Shown here piece by piece: positions 1 to 10,227 of a stretch of DNA of 64,000 bases. Each line of letters starts with the position of its first letter. Positions within the stretch are counted from its first letter, which is position 1. A program made the position numbers and the translations under genes. The notes under the pieces were generated by a model that saw nothing but the letters and a program-made list of their open reading frames with translations, had not been told where the DNA came from and did not search any database. The DNA lies in contig JANWYJ010000033.1 of NCBI GenBank assembly GCA_025055115.1, positions 1-64,000 of the forward strand. Direction: 5' to 3'. Origin of the DNA: Gemmata sp. Lineage in GTDB: Bacteria > Planctomycetota > Planctomycetia > Gemmatales > Gemmataceae.

Positions 1-51
1 CACATCGCCAAGCCAGTGGCCCCCGAGGATGTGTCGGATTTTCCGACAGTC

Positions 52-2811
52 TCAGCCCGCTAACAGTTGCCGCAGCACATACGGCAGAATTCCACCGTGT
101 TTGTAATACTGCACTTCCTGCGGTGTGTCGATGCGGCTGAGGGCTTTGAAGGTGACCACCGCGCCATCGGGTTTGGTCGCGGTGATCGTCAGTTCGCGAC
201 TGGAACCGTCGAAGTTCTTCTCCAAACCGGCGACCAGCCCGGCGATGTCGAAAACTTCTTCTCCCGTCAGGCCCAGTGTCGTTGCCCCTTCTCCTGGGAG
301 GAATTGCAGCGGTAGAACTCCCATGCCCACCAGATTCGAACGGTGAATCCGCTCGAAACTTTCCGCAAGCACCGCTTTGACGCCCAGAAGATTGGTACCT
401 TTCGCGGCCCAATCGCGGCTGGAACCAGAACCGTATTCCTTGCCGCCAATGACCAACAACGGCACGCCGGCTTTCTGATAAGCCATCGCGGCATCGTAGA
501 TGCTCATCAGTTCGCCGCTGGGGAAGAACCGGGTCAGGCCGCCCTCTACGCGGGAACCATCGTCACGCGGCGGAATGAGGAGGTTTTTCAACCGCACGTT
601 GGCGAAGGTGCCCCGCATCATGACCTCGTGATGCCCACGACGGGCACCGTATTGGTTGAAATCTTTCGGATCAACCCCGCGTTCGAGCAAGTACTTCCCC
701 GCGGGTGAATCTTTCTTGATGTTCCCCGCCGGCGAAATGTGATCGGTGGTGATGCTATCGCCCAACAGGGCCAAGACCCGCGCTCCGGTGATCTCGTGAA
801 TGGCCGGCAGCTCTTTGCTCATGCCCGCGAAATAGGGCGGCTTGGCGATATATGTGGAACTGGCATTCCAGGCATACAAATTACCGCTGGGCACCTGAAG
901 GGCCTTCCATTGGGCGTCGCCCTCATAAACCGAACTGTAAATCCGCTTGAACGATTCTTGCTTGATCGTACGGTGGATCACCTCTTGCACTTCGTCATGG
1001 CTGGGCCAAATGTCGCGGAGAAAGACCGGTTGGCCGTTTTTGCCCTCCCCGATCGGTTCACTGTCCCAATCGATGTCGATCCGACCAGCGAGCGCGTAGG
1101 CCACAACCAACGGCGGCGAGGCGAGATAATTGGCCCGAACTTCCGGGTGAACCCGCCCCTCGAAGTTCCGGTTGCCCGACAAGACCGCCGCGACAACCAA
1201 GCCGTGATCGGCAATGGCCTTCGACACCGCCTCCGGCAACGGCCCCGAGTTGCCAATACATGTCGTACAGCCGTAGCCGACCAGATGGAAGCGGAGTTGG
1301 TTGAGGGCTTCCATCAGCCCGCTTTCGGTGAGGTAATCCGTCACAACCTGGGAGCCCGGAGCTAGGCTGGTTTTCACCCACGGTTTGCTGCTAAGTCCTT
1401 TCGCCACGGCTTTTTGCGCCAGCAAACCCGCAGCGACCATCACCGACGGATTGGAGGTATTCGTACAACTGGTGATGGCGGCAATCACCACCGAACCATC
1501 GTGCAGTTCACTGGCGGCGATCGCCGGGGCCGGTTTTTCGGGAACCGCAGCGCTGCCCGAAGGGCCGACGGCCACCGGGAGGGAGACGCTCACCGTTTTC
1601 TTGGCCCCCGCTTTGAGCTTGGGCAAGGCTTCAGCAAACGCCGCCTTCATTTGATTGAGCGGCACGCGGTCTTGGGGCCGGCTGGGGCCTGCCAGACTGG
1701 GAACAACATCGGCGAGGTTCAACTCCAGTGTGTCGGTGTAGTTGGCTTCGGGCGTGTGAGCATCGTGGAACATCCCCTGTTCCCGGTAATAGGCTTCCAC
1801 CAAGGCGACCTGTTCGGGGGAACGACCGGTTTGCGTCAGGTAGCGGAGCGTTTCGGCATCAACAGGGAAGATACCACAGGTCGCTCCGTATTCGGGAGCC
1901 ATGTTGGCGATGGTGGCACGATCGGCCAGCGGCAATTCGGCCAGCCCGGGGCCGAAAAATTCCACAAACCGCCCCACCACCCCTTTTTTGCGCAGCATTT
2001 GCGTGACGGTCAGGACGAGGTCGGTCGCGGTGGCCCCGGGGGCGAGTTTGCCCGAGAGTTTGAAGCCAATCACCTGCGGAATGAGCATCGACACCGGCTG
2101 GCCAAGCATGGCGGCTTCGGCCTCGATGCCCCCCACCCCCCAGCCAAGAACACCCAGGCCGTTGATCATCGTGGTGTGGCTATCCGTGCCCACCAGCGTA
2201 TCCGGATAAGCGGTGCCGCTGGCATCCACGAATACACCCCGCGCCAGGAATTCGAGATTGACCTGATGGCAAATGCCCGTACCGGGGGGTACCACTTTGA
2301 AGTTGTTGAATGCTTTCTGACCCCAACGAAGGAACTGGTAACGCTCTTCGTTGCGCTGATATTCGAGTTTGACGTTGTCAGCAAACGCCGTGGGCGTGCC
2401 AAATTCATCCACCTGCACCGAGTGATCAATCACCAGCTCGACCGGCACCAAGGGGTTGATTTTCGCCGGATCGCCGCCGAGGGCTTTCATAGCATCGCGC
2501 ATGGCCGCTAAGTCGACCACACACGGCACCCCGGTGAAGTCTTGCATCAGCACCCGCGCCGGTGTGAAGGCGATTTCCACATTCGGCTCGGCTTTGGGTT
2601 CCCACAACGCCAAGGCGACAATATCCGCCTTGCGTACCGCCAGGCTGACCCCTTCATTGCGCAACAAATTTTCCAACAACACCTTCAATGAGAAGGGAAG
2701 CTTCTTGGCCTGCGGATGAACCGCTTCGACCGCGGCTAGCCGATGAATGGTGTAGGGTTTTCCACCGACCGAAAGGGTTGAGAGGCTGCCAAAGCTATTG
2801 CCGGTTGGCAT
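52..2811 (-). CDS. acnA: Aconitate hydratase A
   Basis: Aconitase A/IRP1-type enzyme of the TCA cycle; interconverts citrate and isocitrate through cis-aconitate in the cytoplasm. The 919-residue length is normal for the AcnA class. The N-terminal part carries the DSHTTM stretch and the [4Fe-4S] ligands are visible as SCTNTSNP and CTTCIGNSG. The C-terminal swivel domain has [13 protein letters not shown] and [13 protein letters not shown], both family signatures. The stop lies at the left edge of the window and no partner gene is visible, so it is probably monocistronic. The ATG is preceded on its own strand by a repeat-rich spacer shared divergently with nothing recognisable. Identification is secure. 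Confidence 0.97.
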   Translation of the reverse strand: MPTGNSFGSLSTLSVGGKPYTIHRLAAVEAVHPQAKKLPFSLKVLLENLLRNEGVSLAVRKADIVALALWEPKAEPNVEIAFTPARVLMQDFTGVPCVVDLAAMRDAMKALGGDPAKINPLVPVELVIDHSVQVDEFGTPTAFADNVKLEYQRNEERYQFLRWGQKAFNNFKVVPPGTGICHQVNLEFLARGVFVDASGTAYPDTLVGTDSHTTMINGLGVLGWGVGGIEAEAAMLGQPVSMLIPQVIGFKLSGKLAPGATATDLVLTVTQMLRKKGVVGRFVEFFGPGLAELPLADRATIANMAPEYGATCGIFPVDAETLRYLTQTGRSPEQVALVEAYYREQGMFHDAHTPEANYTDTLELNLADVVPSLAGPSRPQDRVPLNQMKAAFAEALPKLKAGAKKTVSVSLPVAVGPSGSAAVPEKPAPAIAASELHDGSVVIAAITSCTNTSNPSVMVAAGLLAQKAVAKGLSSKPWVKTSLAPGSQVVTDYLTESGLMEALNQLRFHLVGYGCTTCIGNSGPLPEAVSKAIADHGLVVAAVLSGNRNFEGRVHPEVRANYLASPPLVVAYALAGRIDIDWDSEPIGEGKNGQPVFLRDIWPSHDEVQEVIHRTIKQESFKRIYSSVYEGDAQWKALQVPSGNLYAWNASSTYIAKPPYFAGMSKELPAIHEITGARVLALLGDSITTDHISPAGNIKKDSPAGKYLLERGVDPKDFNQYGARRGHHEVMMRGTFANVRLKNLLIPPRDDGSRVEGGLTRFFPSGELMSIYDAAMAYQKAGVPLLVIGGKEYGSGSSRDWAAKGTNLLGVKAVLAESFERIHRSNLVGMGVLPLQFLPGEGATTLGLTGEEVFDIAGLVAGLEKNFDGSSRELTITATKPDGAVVTFKALSRIDTPQEVQYYKHGGILPYVLRQLLAG

Positions 2812-3252
2812 GATGATACCCGCGTGCAGGAGGGAAAAGAACCGGATACCGGTATTGTTGGTGCCAAACCCGCAGCGGCCAGTAGCCGAACCGGAGTTGA
2901 GGAGTCAGGAATCCGTCAGACCACCCGACCTTGAAGCCAGACCACCCGACCTTGAAGCCTTGTCCGTCAGACCACCCGGCCTTGGAGCCTTGTCCGTCAC
3001 CTCATCCTGCGTTTGGGCCTCGTCCGTCATCCCACCCAGCGTTCAGGCCTTGTCCGTCACCCCCTGGCTGGGTTGATGCTTGATGGCCCTGGCAAGCTTG
3101 CACCCCACCCTGCGTTCGAGCCTTGTCCGTCACTGGCCCCGACCCCCACCAAGAACCGAAGACCGCGGAGATGAACACGAGGGCCTGTTCAATTTTTGAT
3201 CAGCCCTTGGCCGCCCCCTAGATCAACCCTTGGCCACCCCGCATGGGTTGCC
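2812..3252. repeat. Spacer with degenerate 30-bp tandem array
   Basis: Gap between two minus-strand genes. A 30-bp unit ending in CTTGTCCGTCA recurs in strict register at about 2961, 2991, 3021 and 3051, with further partial copies around 2912-2960 (a 21-bp sub-unit duplicated) and near 3121. Copies diverge by several bases each. Read on the plus strand the array is open and gives a decapeptide repeat (ALSVRPPGLG-like), but nothing else supports translation. No promoter or RNA was recognised. Confidence 0.8.
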
Positions 3253-3804
3253 TTAACCGCGGAGAAGCTTTATGTACGCGCGCATCCAGGCTGGGTTATC
3301 GTGCCAAGTCCGACTGGTCACGAGGTTCCCGCTGACGACCACTTCCCGATCCACATAGATACCGCCGGAGAAGGTGCAATCGAATGCACATTTGGCCACC
3401 GTGGTCACTTCCCGGCCTCGAATGACATCGGCGGCCGCCAGAATTTCAATACCGTGGCACACGCACGCCACAGGTTTGTTGGCAGCAAAAATGGCTTTGG
3501 TGATCCGCATCAAGTCGGGATCATAGCGGAGATACTCGGGAGCACGCCCCCCGGTCACCACCATGCCATCGAGACTCTGAGGGTCGATGTCGCGGAAGGC
3601 GTAGTCGGCGGTCAGAGTGTAACCCGGCCGCTCTTGGGTGATGTCCCAGCCGGCGGGCCGCTCATGGAGAACGAGATGGTACGGCCGTTTTTCCGGACCT
3701 GCCAAAAAAACTTGAAAACCCTCTTCCCGTAATCGGAATAAGGGATAGTATGTGTCCAATACTTCTGCTGCGTCACCGATAGGCATCAAAATCGTTTTCA
3801 TCAT
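3253..3804 (-). CDS. DJ-1/PfpI family protein
   Basis: A 183-residue single-domain class I glutamine-amidotransferase-like protein of the PfpI/DJ-1 group. The Rossmann-like core starts at once (KTILMPIGDAAEVLDTYYPL) and the nucleophile elbow is VACVCHGIEIL with the expected Cys followed by His near residue 115. The DGMVVTGGRAPEYL stretch matches the conserved pre-elbow strand. Members include proteases, glyoxalase/deglycase-like enzymes and chaperones; the substrate cannot be told from sequence. No signal peptide, so cytoplasmic. Starts with two consecutive ATG codons; the first is used here. Standing alone, with a repeat-rich spacer downstream. Confidence 0.9.
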   Translation of the reverse strand: MMKTILMPIGDAAEVLDTYYPLFRLREEGFQVFLAGPEKRPYHLVLHERPAGWDITQERPGYTLTADYAFRDIDPQSLDGMVVTGGRAPEYLRYDPDLMRITKAIFAANKPVACVCHGIEILAAADVIRGREVTTVAKCAFDCTFSGGIYVDREVVVSGNLVTSRTWHDNPAWMRAYIKLLRG

Positions 3805-4199
3805 TCCCTCGGGGTGTAGCGGATAACGATATTATTGGTTCAAGCGAAATTCCTATCAGGCCATCATTGTGGAACGATTGGTAATCTGGTCAAGAAGAAT
3901 GATCATCCATTTGGCCTGAAAGATTGCCGTGATTACGACCGTAGAACTGTTAACGGTGGAGTATTATTTCTGGGGACGACCGTCCGTCTCGCACGAATCA
4001 AACGGGAATCCCACACATTTTTTACTTGCAATCCGCCGTGCCATGGGTTTATTTGGCTATCTCCATTAAGTAAGATCAACTACCGAAAATCACTCCACGA
4101 GGGAGTTTTCCCCTGTTAAACTAAACGGAGGCCACTCCATCCATCGTGGATGATTGGTGTTGTTCTTCTTGTCCCTTTTTCCGCTCCAAGGAGTCTCGC
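3805..4199. other. AT-richer upstream region of the prepilin gene
   Basis: Divergent spacer between the PfpI gene and the prepilin gene. It is visibly richer in A and T than the rest of the window, as expected for a strong promoter region, but no -35/-10 pair could be assigned with confidence. A small hairpin (ACTCC-ACGA-GGGAGT followed by TTTT) sits near 4095-4112 and another (CATCCA-TCG-TGGATG) near 4138-4152. AAGGAG at 4188-4193 is the ribosome-binding site of the next gene. A 94-codon open frame here has no support as a gene. Confidence 0.5.
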
Positions 4200-4997
4200 A
4201 TGTCGAAGGTTCGCACGGGTCGGCGTGGCTTTACGCTGATCGAACTGCTGGTGGTGATCGCCATCATCGCCATCCTCATTGGTTTGCTGTTGCCCGCGGT
4301 GCAAAAAGTCCGCGAAGCTGCAGCCCGGATGCAATCGGGCAACAACCTCAGCCAAATGGGCAAAGCTCTGCACAACTTCGCCATCACGGCCAACGACCGC
4401 TTCCCCCCGGGCTACGGTGGCGCCGCCACCGGCCAAGCCCTAGCTTTGCCGTGGACGGTTCACATCCTGCCATTCATGGAACAAGACAACATCTACCGTT
4501 TGGTGGTTCCCAACCCCACCACGTTCAACCCCGCCGCTGGCACGTTCATTAAGACCTACCAAGGCCCGGCCGACCCCACCTTCACCGGCCAAAGTGGCTT
4601 CACCAGCTATGCTGGGAATGGTCACACCAGCGTGTTCAACATCGGCACCCCGGGCCGGATCAACCTCAATGGCGTTCCCGATGGTACCTCCAACACCGTC
4701 GCCATTGCTGAACGCTATTGCAAAGGCACTGACCTCTACGCCAACACCAATACGAACTTCTTCCTGTTCCAAGTGGGTGCCAACGTCGCCGGTGCGTTGA
4801 ACCCCTCGTTCCTGATCAAACCATCGGTGCAACAAGCCACGGCCAGCCCCTTGATTCCACACGGTCTCTCCTCGGGTAGCCTGCAAGTCTTGATGTGTGA
4901 TGGAAGCGTCCGTGGCGTGACCACCGCCGTGACGCCGGCCACCTGGACCGCCGCTTGCACCGCCGACCAAGGCGAAGTTCTGCCCAGCAACTGGTAA
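4200..4997 (+). CDS. DUF1559 prepilin-like protein
   Basis: A type IV pilin/pseudopilin-like secreted protein of the DUF1559 family, hugely expanded in planctomycetes and of unclear function (surface or secretion pseudopilin is the usual guess). The 265-residue protein begins with a short basic leader, a prepilin cleavage/methylation motif ([19 protein letters not shown]) and one hydrophobic helix, followed by the conserved [12 protein letters not shown] segment. The C-terminal [10 protein letters not shown] is the family's His...Asp-Gly end motif. The start is fixed by AAGGAG six bases upstream; an upstream ATG in frame would put extra residues before the leader and is rejected. Monocistronic, with a strong terminator just downstream. 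Confidence 0.93.
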   Translation: MSKVRTGRRGFTLIELLVVIAIIAILIGLLLPAVQKVREAAARMQSGNNLSQMGKALHNFAITANDRFPPGYGGAATGQALALPWTVHILPFMEQDNIYRLVVPNPTTFNPAAGTFIKTYQGPADPTFTGQSGFTSYAGNGHTSVFNIGTPGRINLNGVPDGTSNTVAIAERYCKGTDLYANTNTNFFLFQVGANVAGALNPSFLIKPSVQQATASPLIPHGLSSGSLQVLMCDGSVRGVTTAVTPATWTAACTADQGEVLPSNW

Positions 4998-5022
4998 GCC
5001 TCTACCTCCCGGCTCACCAACG

Positions 5023-5068
5023 CAACCGCCCCGCGGCCTACCACGCGCCGCAGGGCGGTTGTTTGTTT
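5023..5068 (+). terminator. Rho-independent terminator of the prepilin gene
   Basis: CAACCGCCC at 5023-5031 pairs perfectly with GGGCGGTTG at 5053-5061 and is followed directly by TTTGTTTCT. It starts 25 bases after the stop codon of the prepilin gene, in the right orientation. Confidence 0.85.
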
Positions 5069-5508
5069 CTGGATCGAATCCTTCACGGGCCTGATGGTCC
5101 CCAAGGATGTGGTCAGTAATACATCTTAAAGGCCCTCCCCTCCCAATTCTTCATCCCTCAGTGGTGGTCAATACCACAACCCTTTATCCCTCATCACCCT
5201 TTATCCCTCATCAGTGGTCAATACCACACCGCGGAGGCCGTGCCCTCACGATTCTTCCTCCCTCGCGGGTTTCTTCCCAGGCAAGAGTTCCCGAGCGACC
5301 AGTCACCGAAAAAAACAGGCACTCTGGAGCTTCCACGGGCATAATGGATGACGACCAATGCGGCAGCGGGACCTCAGAAGGCCCCAGAGGCTCGTCGTCT
5401 TCCACGAGAAGGCTTGAGAACGGCGATCAACCGGGACAACTCGACTGCATCCATACGTCGACAACTCGACTGCATCCATACGTCCTAAAAGGTTTCGGAG
5501 AACTGTCT
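5069..5508. repeat. Convergent spacer with tandem duplications
   Basis: Spacer between the prepilin terminator and the HDOD gene end. A 25-bp unit is perfectly duplicated in tandem at 5435-5459 and 5460-5484. Around 5159-5228 short segments (GTGGTCAATACCACA and TTTATCCCTCATCA) each occur twice. Open frames across it are not gene-like. Confidence 0.75.
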
Positions 5509-6441
5509 TCACGATGTTGGCGTGATGCGGAGCATGGCTCGGGTTTCGCGGAGAGCGCCCACCACCGTGGTCGGAATCGCCTCCGCAAGAGCTTGGCAGG
5601 CATCCGTACCCACGCGCTGGGCGAGGACCCCAACACCTCGCAGTTGCTCGACCCGCAGGTTGGTCACTTTGTGATCGCGTTGCACATGATTGGCCAACGC
5701 ATCCGCCATCGCTACCAACGCCACCAACACCGGATACCGCTTCTCCGATTCCGGTTCGTGATGGTGCAAAATGACACTGGTCACCGAATCTGGTAACCGG
5801 TTGGCCTTCGCAAACTCGGCCCCCACATAACAATGATCGATCCGCAGCCACTTCCGTTCCCGGGCCAATGTTTCGGCATCTTCATGAAACGATAATACCT
5901 CCAACTGACTGAACCAATGAGGAACGCGCGTACCAATGATGATCCGACCAACATCATGGAGCAACCCGGCGGTGAATTCTTCGCCCTGAAAGCCCAGTTG
6001 CGCAGCTTTGTTCAACCGTGACGCTAAAATCGCCGTGAATAGCGCATGCCGCAAAAGCACCTCGCATGCTTCTTCCACATGCGGCCAGCGATGCTTGAAG
6101 ACACTACTGACCCCCACCGCGGCTATCACCTGCCGGCAACCGTTCAGGCCCAGGCGCAAGATGGCCTTACCCACGTCCTCGGTCGGGTACTTTCCTCGGT
6201 AAGCCAGGGAATTGGCGAGTTTCAGTATCCCCGCGGTGAGAATCCCATCGCGGCGAACCACTTCCGTGACATCGGCCAAGGTGGTGTGCGGATTGTGTAT
6301 CAGCTGCAAGGCCCGCAAGCTGGTATCAGACAAGGTGGGCAGCGATTCAACCTTGGTCAGATCGCGTAACAGTTCGGTGGTTGGGATCACCACAGCCGCC
6401 GGTTGGCGGCGGAACAAGCGTGTGAAGGCTTTGAAAAACAT
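5509..6441 (-). CDS. HDOD domain protein
   Basis: A 310-residue protein dominated by an HDOD domain (about residues 25-235), a degenerate HD-phosphohydrolase relative used in bacterial signalling and often linked to cyclic-di-GMP or chemosensory pathways. Family features seen: LPTLSDTSLRALQLI, an LAN(S)LAYRG stretch, ILRLGLNGCRQVI, and the AGLLHDVGRIII segment with the HD dyad, then VILHHHEPE. The short N-terminal stretch is basic and Phe-rich but not a signal peptide. No partner output domain is fused, so it may act by protein contact. No clear Shine-Dalgarno; start chosen as the first ATG. Confidence 0.88.
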   Translation of the reverse strand: MFFKAFTRLFRRQPAAVVIPTTELLRDLTKVESLPTLSDTSLRALQLIHNPHTTLADVTEVVRRDGILTAGILKLANSLAYRGKYPTEDVGKAILRLGLNGCRQVIAAVGVSSVFKHRWPHVEEACEVLLRHALFTAILASRLNKAAQLGFQGEEFTAGLLHDVGRIIIGTRVPHWFSQLEVLSFHEDAETLARERKWLRIDHCYVGAEFAKANRLPDSVTSVILHHHEPESEKRYPVLVALVAMADALANHVQRDHKVTNLRVEQLRGVGVLAQRVGTDACQALAEAIPTTVVGALRETRAMLRITPTS

Positions 6442-6640
6442 GTTGGGCCACGTCTCACTATAACAACTCCACTATTTTCCTATAGGTCGGGAAAAATCCC
6501 CAGGCCGCCGAATCAGCATTTTCGCTGAGCGTGATGAAAATTTCGCTGACGGTGAAGAAAATCGCTGCGGCCATAACGATCGCAGCAGAGCCGAGGGGGC
6601 AGTCCCATCATCACTCGGCAGAAAGTCCACGGCGCAGGCG

Positions 6641-7270
6641 ATGGCAACAGTTGGCGGGGTTGTTCTGTGTGGCGGGCGCTCGTCGCGCATGGGGACACCC
6701 AAAGCGTGGCTTCCCATCGCTGGAGAAACGCTCTTGGCCCGGGTCGTGCGGGTGGTGGGAAGCGTTGTTGCACCGGTGGTTGTCGTCGCCGCGCCGCGGC
6801 AAGCCATTCCGCCACTGCCAGCCCACGTCACGCTTGTTCGCGACGAAACCGAAGGCTGCGGACCTTTAGCCGGTTTGGTCGCGGGGCTGGCGGCTTTGGA
6901 AGGAGTATGTGAGACGGTCTACGTGTCGGCCTGCGATGTGCCGTTTGTGAAGCCAGACTGGATCCGCCGCGTGCTATCGCTGCTGGGCGAGGCGGCCGCC
7001 TGTGTGCCTTCTGTGAATCAACGGCTTCACCCTCTGGCGGCGGCCTACCGTGTGCAGGTGTTGCCAATCGCACGGCAGCATCTGGCCTGCCAGCGCTTCC
7101 GCCTGCATGATTGGGTAGCCGCACTGCCCACACGCATCATTTCACCCCACGAGTGGGCTGATGTCGATCCCCAGATGCGGTCGTTATGGAACATCAACAC
7201 CCCGGAAGACTACCAGGCTGCCCTAAGAGAACTGGAACGTGAGCCAGAAGAACTAACCAACTTTTCCTGA
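6641..7270 (+). CDS. mobA: Molybdenum cofactor guanylyltransferase
   Basis: MobA-type nucleotidyltransferase that attaches GMP to molybdopterin to give the MGD cofactor. The 209-residue protein opens with VVLCGGRSSRMGTPKAWL, the classical nucleotide-binding signature, and contains ETEGCGPLAGLVAGL and SACDVPFVKPDW, the metal/GTP-binding region. The C-terminal NINTPEDYQAAL is also typical. No molybdoenzyme or other moa/moe gene is nearby. The last codons are repeated downstream of the stop (40 bp, 36 identical), a local duplication not a second gene. Confidence 0.9.
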   Translation: MATVGGVVLCGGRSSRMGTPKAWLPIAGETLLARVVRVVGSVVAPVVVVAAPRQAIPPLPAHVTLVRDETEGCGPLAGLVAGLAALEGVCETVYVSACDVPFVKPDWIRRVLSLLGEAAACVPSVNQRLHPLAAAYRVQVLPIARQHLACQRFRLHDWVAALPTRIISPHEWADVDPQMRSLWNINTPEDYQAALRELEREPEELTNFS

Positions 7271-7333
7271 CCTATTCGGAAATGATAGGCGCACAGGCTG
7301 CCTTCAGCGAACTGGAACGTGAGCCAGAGGAAC
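7214..7333. repeat. Duplicated 3' end of mobA
   Basis: A 40-bp segment coding for [14 protein letters not shown] at 7214-7253 recurs at 7294-7333 with four mismatches, 80 bp further on and outside the gene. The remaining spacer to 7520 has no recognisable gene. Confidence 0.85.
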
Positions 7334-7520
7334 CTCCCAGCCGGCCAGACCATCCTGGCCAAGCATTCGAAACCTCACGCCAACCCAACCATCGTTGCCC
7401 GACACCCGAAAACTCACCGGCAAAGATCATTCTGGGCCGCAGGTGGAGAACCCCAACAATCTCTACAATGGTCTATCCGGGACAGTCTTGGTAACGGTGG
7501 AACTCACGAGAACCCCTGCT

Positions 7521-8675
7521 ATGCATCCCCATAAACCCCATTACCATCGCCACGCGGGCACCCCAGAGAACAAACAATTCCTCCAACGGATCAGCCGCGA
7601 ACGGATCGATCCCCGACCCGTAGCGGCCGGGATCGCCGCCGCCGACCTCATCGACACGACATTTCTTTCCTACAACGGCGGCCGACTTCGCGAAGGCTGC
7701 CAGTTGTTCGTCCAAAAGATGCTCGCCAACAACGGCACCGTGGGGTTGGCCCTCTCCGGCGCCCTGACACCCGCCGGTTTAGGTATCTCCTGTCTAGTAC
7801 CATTGGTCGAAGCGGGATTCATTGATTGGATCGTCTCGACCGGCGCCAACCTGTACCACGACACGCACTACGCGCTGGGCATGGACCTCTATCAAGCTGG
7901 CCCCCATCTGCCGGACCATGAACTGCGCGAAAACCAAGTCATCCGCATCTATGACATTGTGTTCGACTATGAAAATCTCCTCGGCACCGATCAATTTTTC
8001 CGCAAACTCTGCCGAGGCAAGGATTTCCAGCAAACGATGGGCACAGCCGAATTCCACCATCAGGTCGGCAAATACCTGCATGAGCGCGAACAGCAAACTG
8101 GTTGGGGAGGGAAAAACCTGCTGGCCGCTTGCTACCGCCAGGGTGTTCCGGTGTTCACCAGCTCTCCGGGGGATAGTAGCATCGGGATGAACCTCGCGGC
8201 CCTGATGCTCGAAGGCTGTCAGCTCCGCATCGACCCACTGCGCGATGTCAACCAAAGCGCCGCGATCGTTTGGGACGCAAAAGTCCACGGCGGCACCAGC
8301 TCCGTTGTGATTCTCGGCGGCGGTAGCCCTAAGAATTTCATGCTGCAGACTGAACCACAAATTCAAGAGGTTCTAGGACTTACGGAAGCCGGTCACGACT
8401 ATTTCCTCCAATTCACCGATGCCCGCCCCGACACCGGCGGCCTCTCCGGCGCCACCCCCAGCGAAGCGATGACCTGGGGCAAAGTCGACCCCGATAAACT
8501 CCCCGATTCAGTCACCTGTTACGTCGATACCACCATCGCTCTACCACTTCTGACCGCCTATGCCCTCACGCGCGCCGCCCAACGCCCTCCCAAGCGGCTC
8601 TTCGACCGCCTACCGGAGTTGACGCGCCGACTCGAAGACGGTTACGCTCAAACGCGGGCGCAGCGTGCTGAATAA
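7521..8675 (+). CDS. Deoxyhypusine synthase-like protein
   Basis: A 384-residue member of the deoxyhypusine synthase fold (NAD-dependent transfer of an aminobutyl group from spermidine). Seen: [16 protein letters not shown] and [15 protein letters not shown] near the N-terminus, [14 protein letters not shown] in the middle, and [11 protein letters not shown], where Lys321 aligns with the catalytic lysine of eukaryotic DHS. Bacteria lack eIF5A, so bacterial homologues are thought to make homospermidine or related polyamines, or to modify another target. The start at 7521 ([11 protein letters not shown]) is preferred to an upstream in-frame ATG whose translation is not family-like. The next gene starts only 22 bases after the stop, so the two may be co-transcribed. 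Confidence 0.88.
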   Translation: MHPHKPHYHRHAGTPENKQFLQRISRERIDPRPVAAGIAAADLIDTTFLSYNGGRLREGCQLFVQKMLANNGTVGLALSGALTPAGLGISCLVPLVEAGFIDWIVSTGANLYHDTHYALGMDLYQAGPHLPDHELRENQVIRIYDIVFDYENLLGTDQFFRKLCRGKDFQQTMGTAEFHHQVGKYLHEREQQTGWGGKNLLAACYRQGVPVFTSSPGDSSIGMNLAALMLEGCQLRIDPLRDVNQSAAIVWDAKVHGGTSSVVILGGGSPKNFMLQTEPQIQEVLGLTEAGHDYFLQFTDARPDTGGLSGATPSEAMTWGKVDPDKLPDSVTCYVDTTIALPLLTAYALTRAAQRPPKRLFDRLPELTRRLEDGYAQTRAQRAE

Positions 8676-8697
8676 AAAACCGTCGAGGACTTCCCTT

Positions 8698-9675
8698 ATG
8701 CACAGGACTTTGGCTGTCACGGGAACTCTCATCATCGCATACGTTCTGGCGGCCCCCGCGGCCCCCCCAGCCCCCGCAGAACCCCGATTCCTCGACGATG
8801 ATGCGATTTATGAGAAATTCTTCGATGAACTCGAAGTGCTGGCCAAAGCCCAAAAGCCGTTGTCGGAGGCCCAATTGGTCGCCAAACGGCGATCAGGCGT
8901 TGCGAAAGTCGCCCCGCTGGCGCCCCGCGACAAAGCCCTATCCCCCGAAGACGTGTACACAACTGCTCTCAAAAGCGTCTTCATCATCGGCAGTTTGTAC
9001 CCAGAAGATGATGGCTTCTGGGAAGTGGGGACGTATGCCACGGCGTGGGTTGTCGCGGCGGAGGGAGTGCTTGTCACAAATTGGCATGTGTTTGAAGACC
9101 TCAACAAGGGCGAGGTCTTTGGAGCCGCCGACATCGACGGCAAGGTCTACCCGCTGATCGACTTTCTGGGCGGCGACAAAACTGCCGATGTGGCGATCTT
9201 CCGCATTGCCGCCAAGGGACTAACGCCGCTGCCAGTGTCCCCCACGTTTGCCGAAGTTGGCTCGTGGGTCGCGGCCCTCAGCCACCCCGGCGATCTGTTC
9301 TACGTCTTCACCCAAGGAACGGTGAGCCGTTACAGCACCAACAAAACCGACGATGGCCAACGCGAACGATGGATGAATGTGACCGCAGAATTCGCCAGTG
9401 GCTCGAGCGGTGCCCCGATTCTTAACAAATATGGTGCTGTTGTCGGAATGGCGTCCAGCACTCTGAGCCTTGAGGCCGTTGACGACGCCGGCCGACCGGT
9501 GAAGAAGTCCCTCCAAACCCTCCGCGGGCACAAATCGCGCCGACAACCGCCCAAGAAAGACAACCCCCCGGAGAAACCGAAGGACATGCAGCCCCACCCG
9601 CACGGCTCACCCCAACAGATGGTGGTGAAAATCGCGGTCCCCGGCCCGGTCTTGCTGCAATGGCTCGGGAAATAA
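8698..9675 (+). CDS. Secreted trypsin-like serine protease
   Basis: A 325-residue exported protein with an N-terminal signal peptide (MHRTLAVTGTLIIAYVLAA, then Ala/Pro-rich). After an acidic region it has a chymotrypsin-like fold with a complete triad: His130 in VTNWHVFED, Asp164 in TADVAIF and Ser237 in GSSGAPIL. There is no PDZ domain, so it is closer to short DegP/HtrA-like or trypsin_2 proteins than to full HtrA. The tail is basic and Pro/Lys-rich. GAGGA ten bases upstream supports the ATG at 8698; an earlier TTG/ATG overlapping the preceding gene would spoil the signal peptide. Substrate unknown. Confidence 0.87.
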   Translation: MHRTLAVTGTLIIAYVLAAPAAPPAPAEPRFLDDDAIYEKFFDELEVLAKAQKPLSEAQLVAKRRSGVAKVAPLAPRDKALSPEDVYTTALKSVFIIGSLYPEDDGFWEVGTYATAWVVAAEGVLVTNWHVFEDLNKGEVFGAADIDGKVYPLIDFLGGDKTADVAIFRIAAKGLTPLPVSPTFAEVGSWVAALSHPGDLFYVFTQGTVSRYSTNKTDDGQRERWMNVTAEFASGSSGAPILNKYGAVVGMASSTLSLEAVDDAGRPVKKSLQTLRGHKSRRQPPKKDNPPEKPKDMQPHPHGSPQQMVVKIAVPGPVLLQWLGK

Positions 9676-10227
9676 CGGCTCAGCCAAAGCGGATGGCGTT
9701 TCACGCCATCGTCTCCCAACTCTCGCTCGCACGCGGCGATGGGCGAGTTGATCCGCGAAAAACACGTCCACCGGTTGAATGGCCTCGATCGGGACCCCTT
9801 CGGAGTCGCAATGGGCGAGTTGATCGGCGAAAAACATGTCCGCCGGTGTCGAATTCCACCCGCGCGCATCCAGGGCTGGCAGGGGTGATCAGGCAAGCGG
9901 GAGCTTGGGCGGAAATGGCGGACCTGAGCACTCCTGGGGTGGAACACCAACACACGCGAGCGGTTGCCCCCGAATCCGCGAGACGGTTTGAAAACCCGAC
10001 AAAAGCCGAACGATAAGCCGTATTCGGTAACTATCCCGGTGTTTGCAAACGGCCTCGAGCAGAGAAACATCCTCGAGCAGATAAGGCCAACTCCGCAGCG
10101 CAGCCGTTTTTTGCCAGAACCTCTGTTTCGATGCAAGAACTTCCGATGCGAGAACCTCTGATGCTCACGAGACTCCGCGGGACAACCCCGCTGGGGTATC
10201 GAGCCGGGGGGGTGTAGCCTGTTGCCG
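9676..10227. repeat. Spacer with 37-bp duplication
   Basis: Convergent spacer between the protease gene and nuoB. A 37-bp segment at 9739-9775 recurs at 9811-9847 with three mismatches. Shorter echoes (CTCGAGCAGA, AGAACCTCTG) occur near 10060-10160. Frames across it overlap each other and show no family resemblance, so no gene is called. Confidence 0.75.

Noticed and set aside
1414-2511. 365-codon plus-strand open frame
   Set aside because: Lies entirely antisense to acnA, whose motifs are unambiguous; the translation is His/Arg-rich and has no family features.
2798-3076. 92-codon plus-strand frame with a decapeptide repeat
   Set aside because: Its repeat is simply the translation of the 30-bp DNA array, and the frame starts antisense inside acnA; no ribosome-binding site.
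3835-4119. 94-codon frame upstream of the prepilin gene
   Set aside because: No family resemblance, no ribosome-binding site, and it occupies the AT-rich promoter region.
9330-10136. 268-codon minus-strand frame
   Set aside because: Overlaps the secreted protease antisense and then runs through the 37-bp duplication; composition not protein-like.
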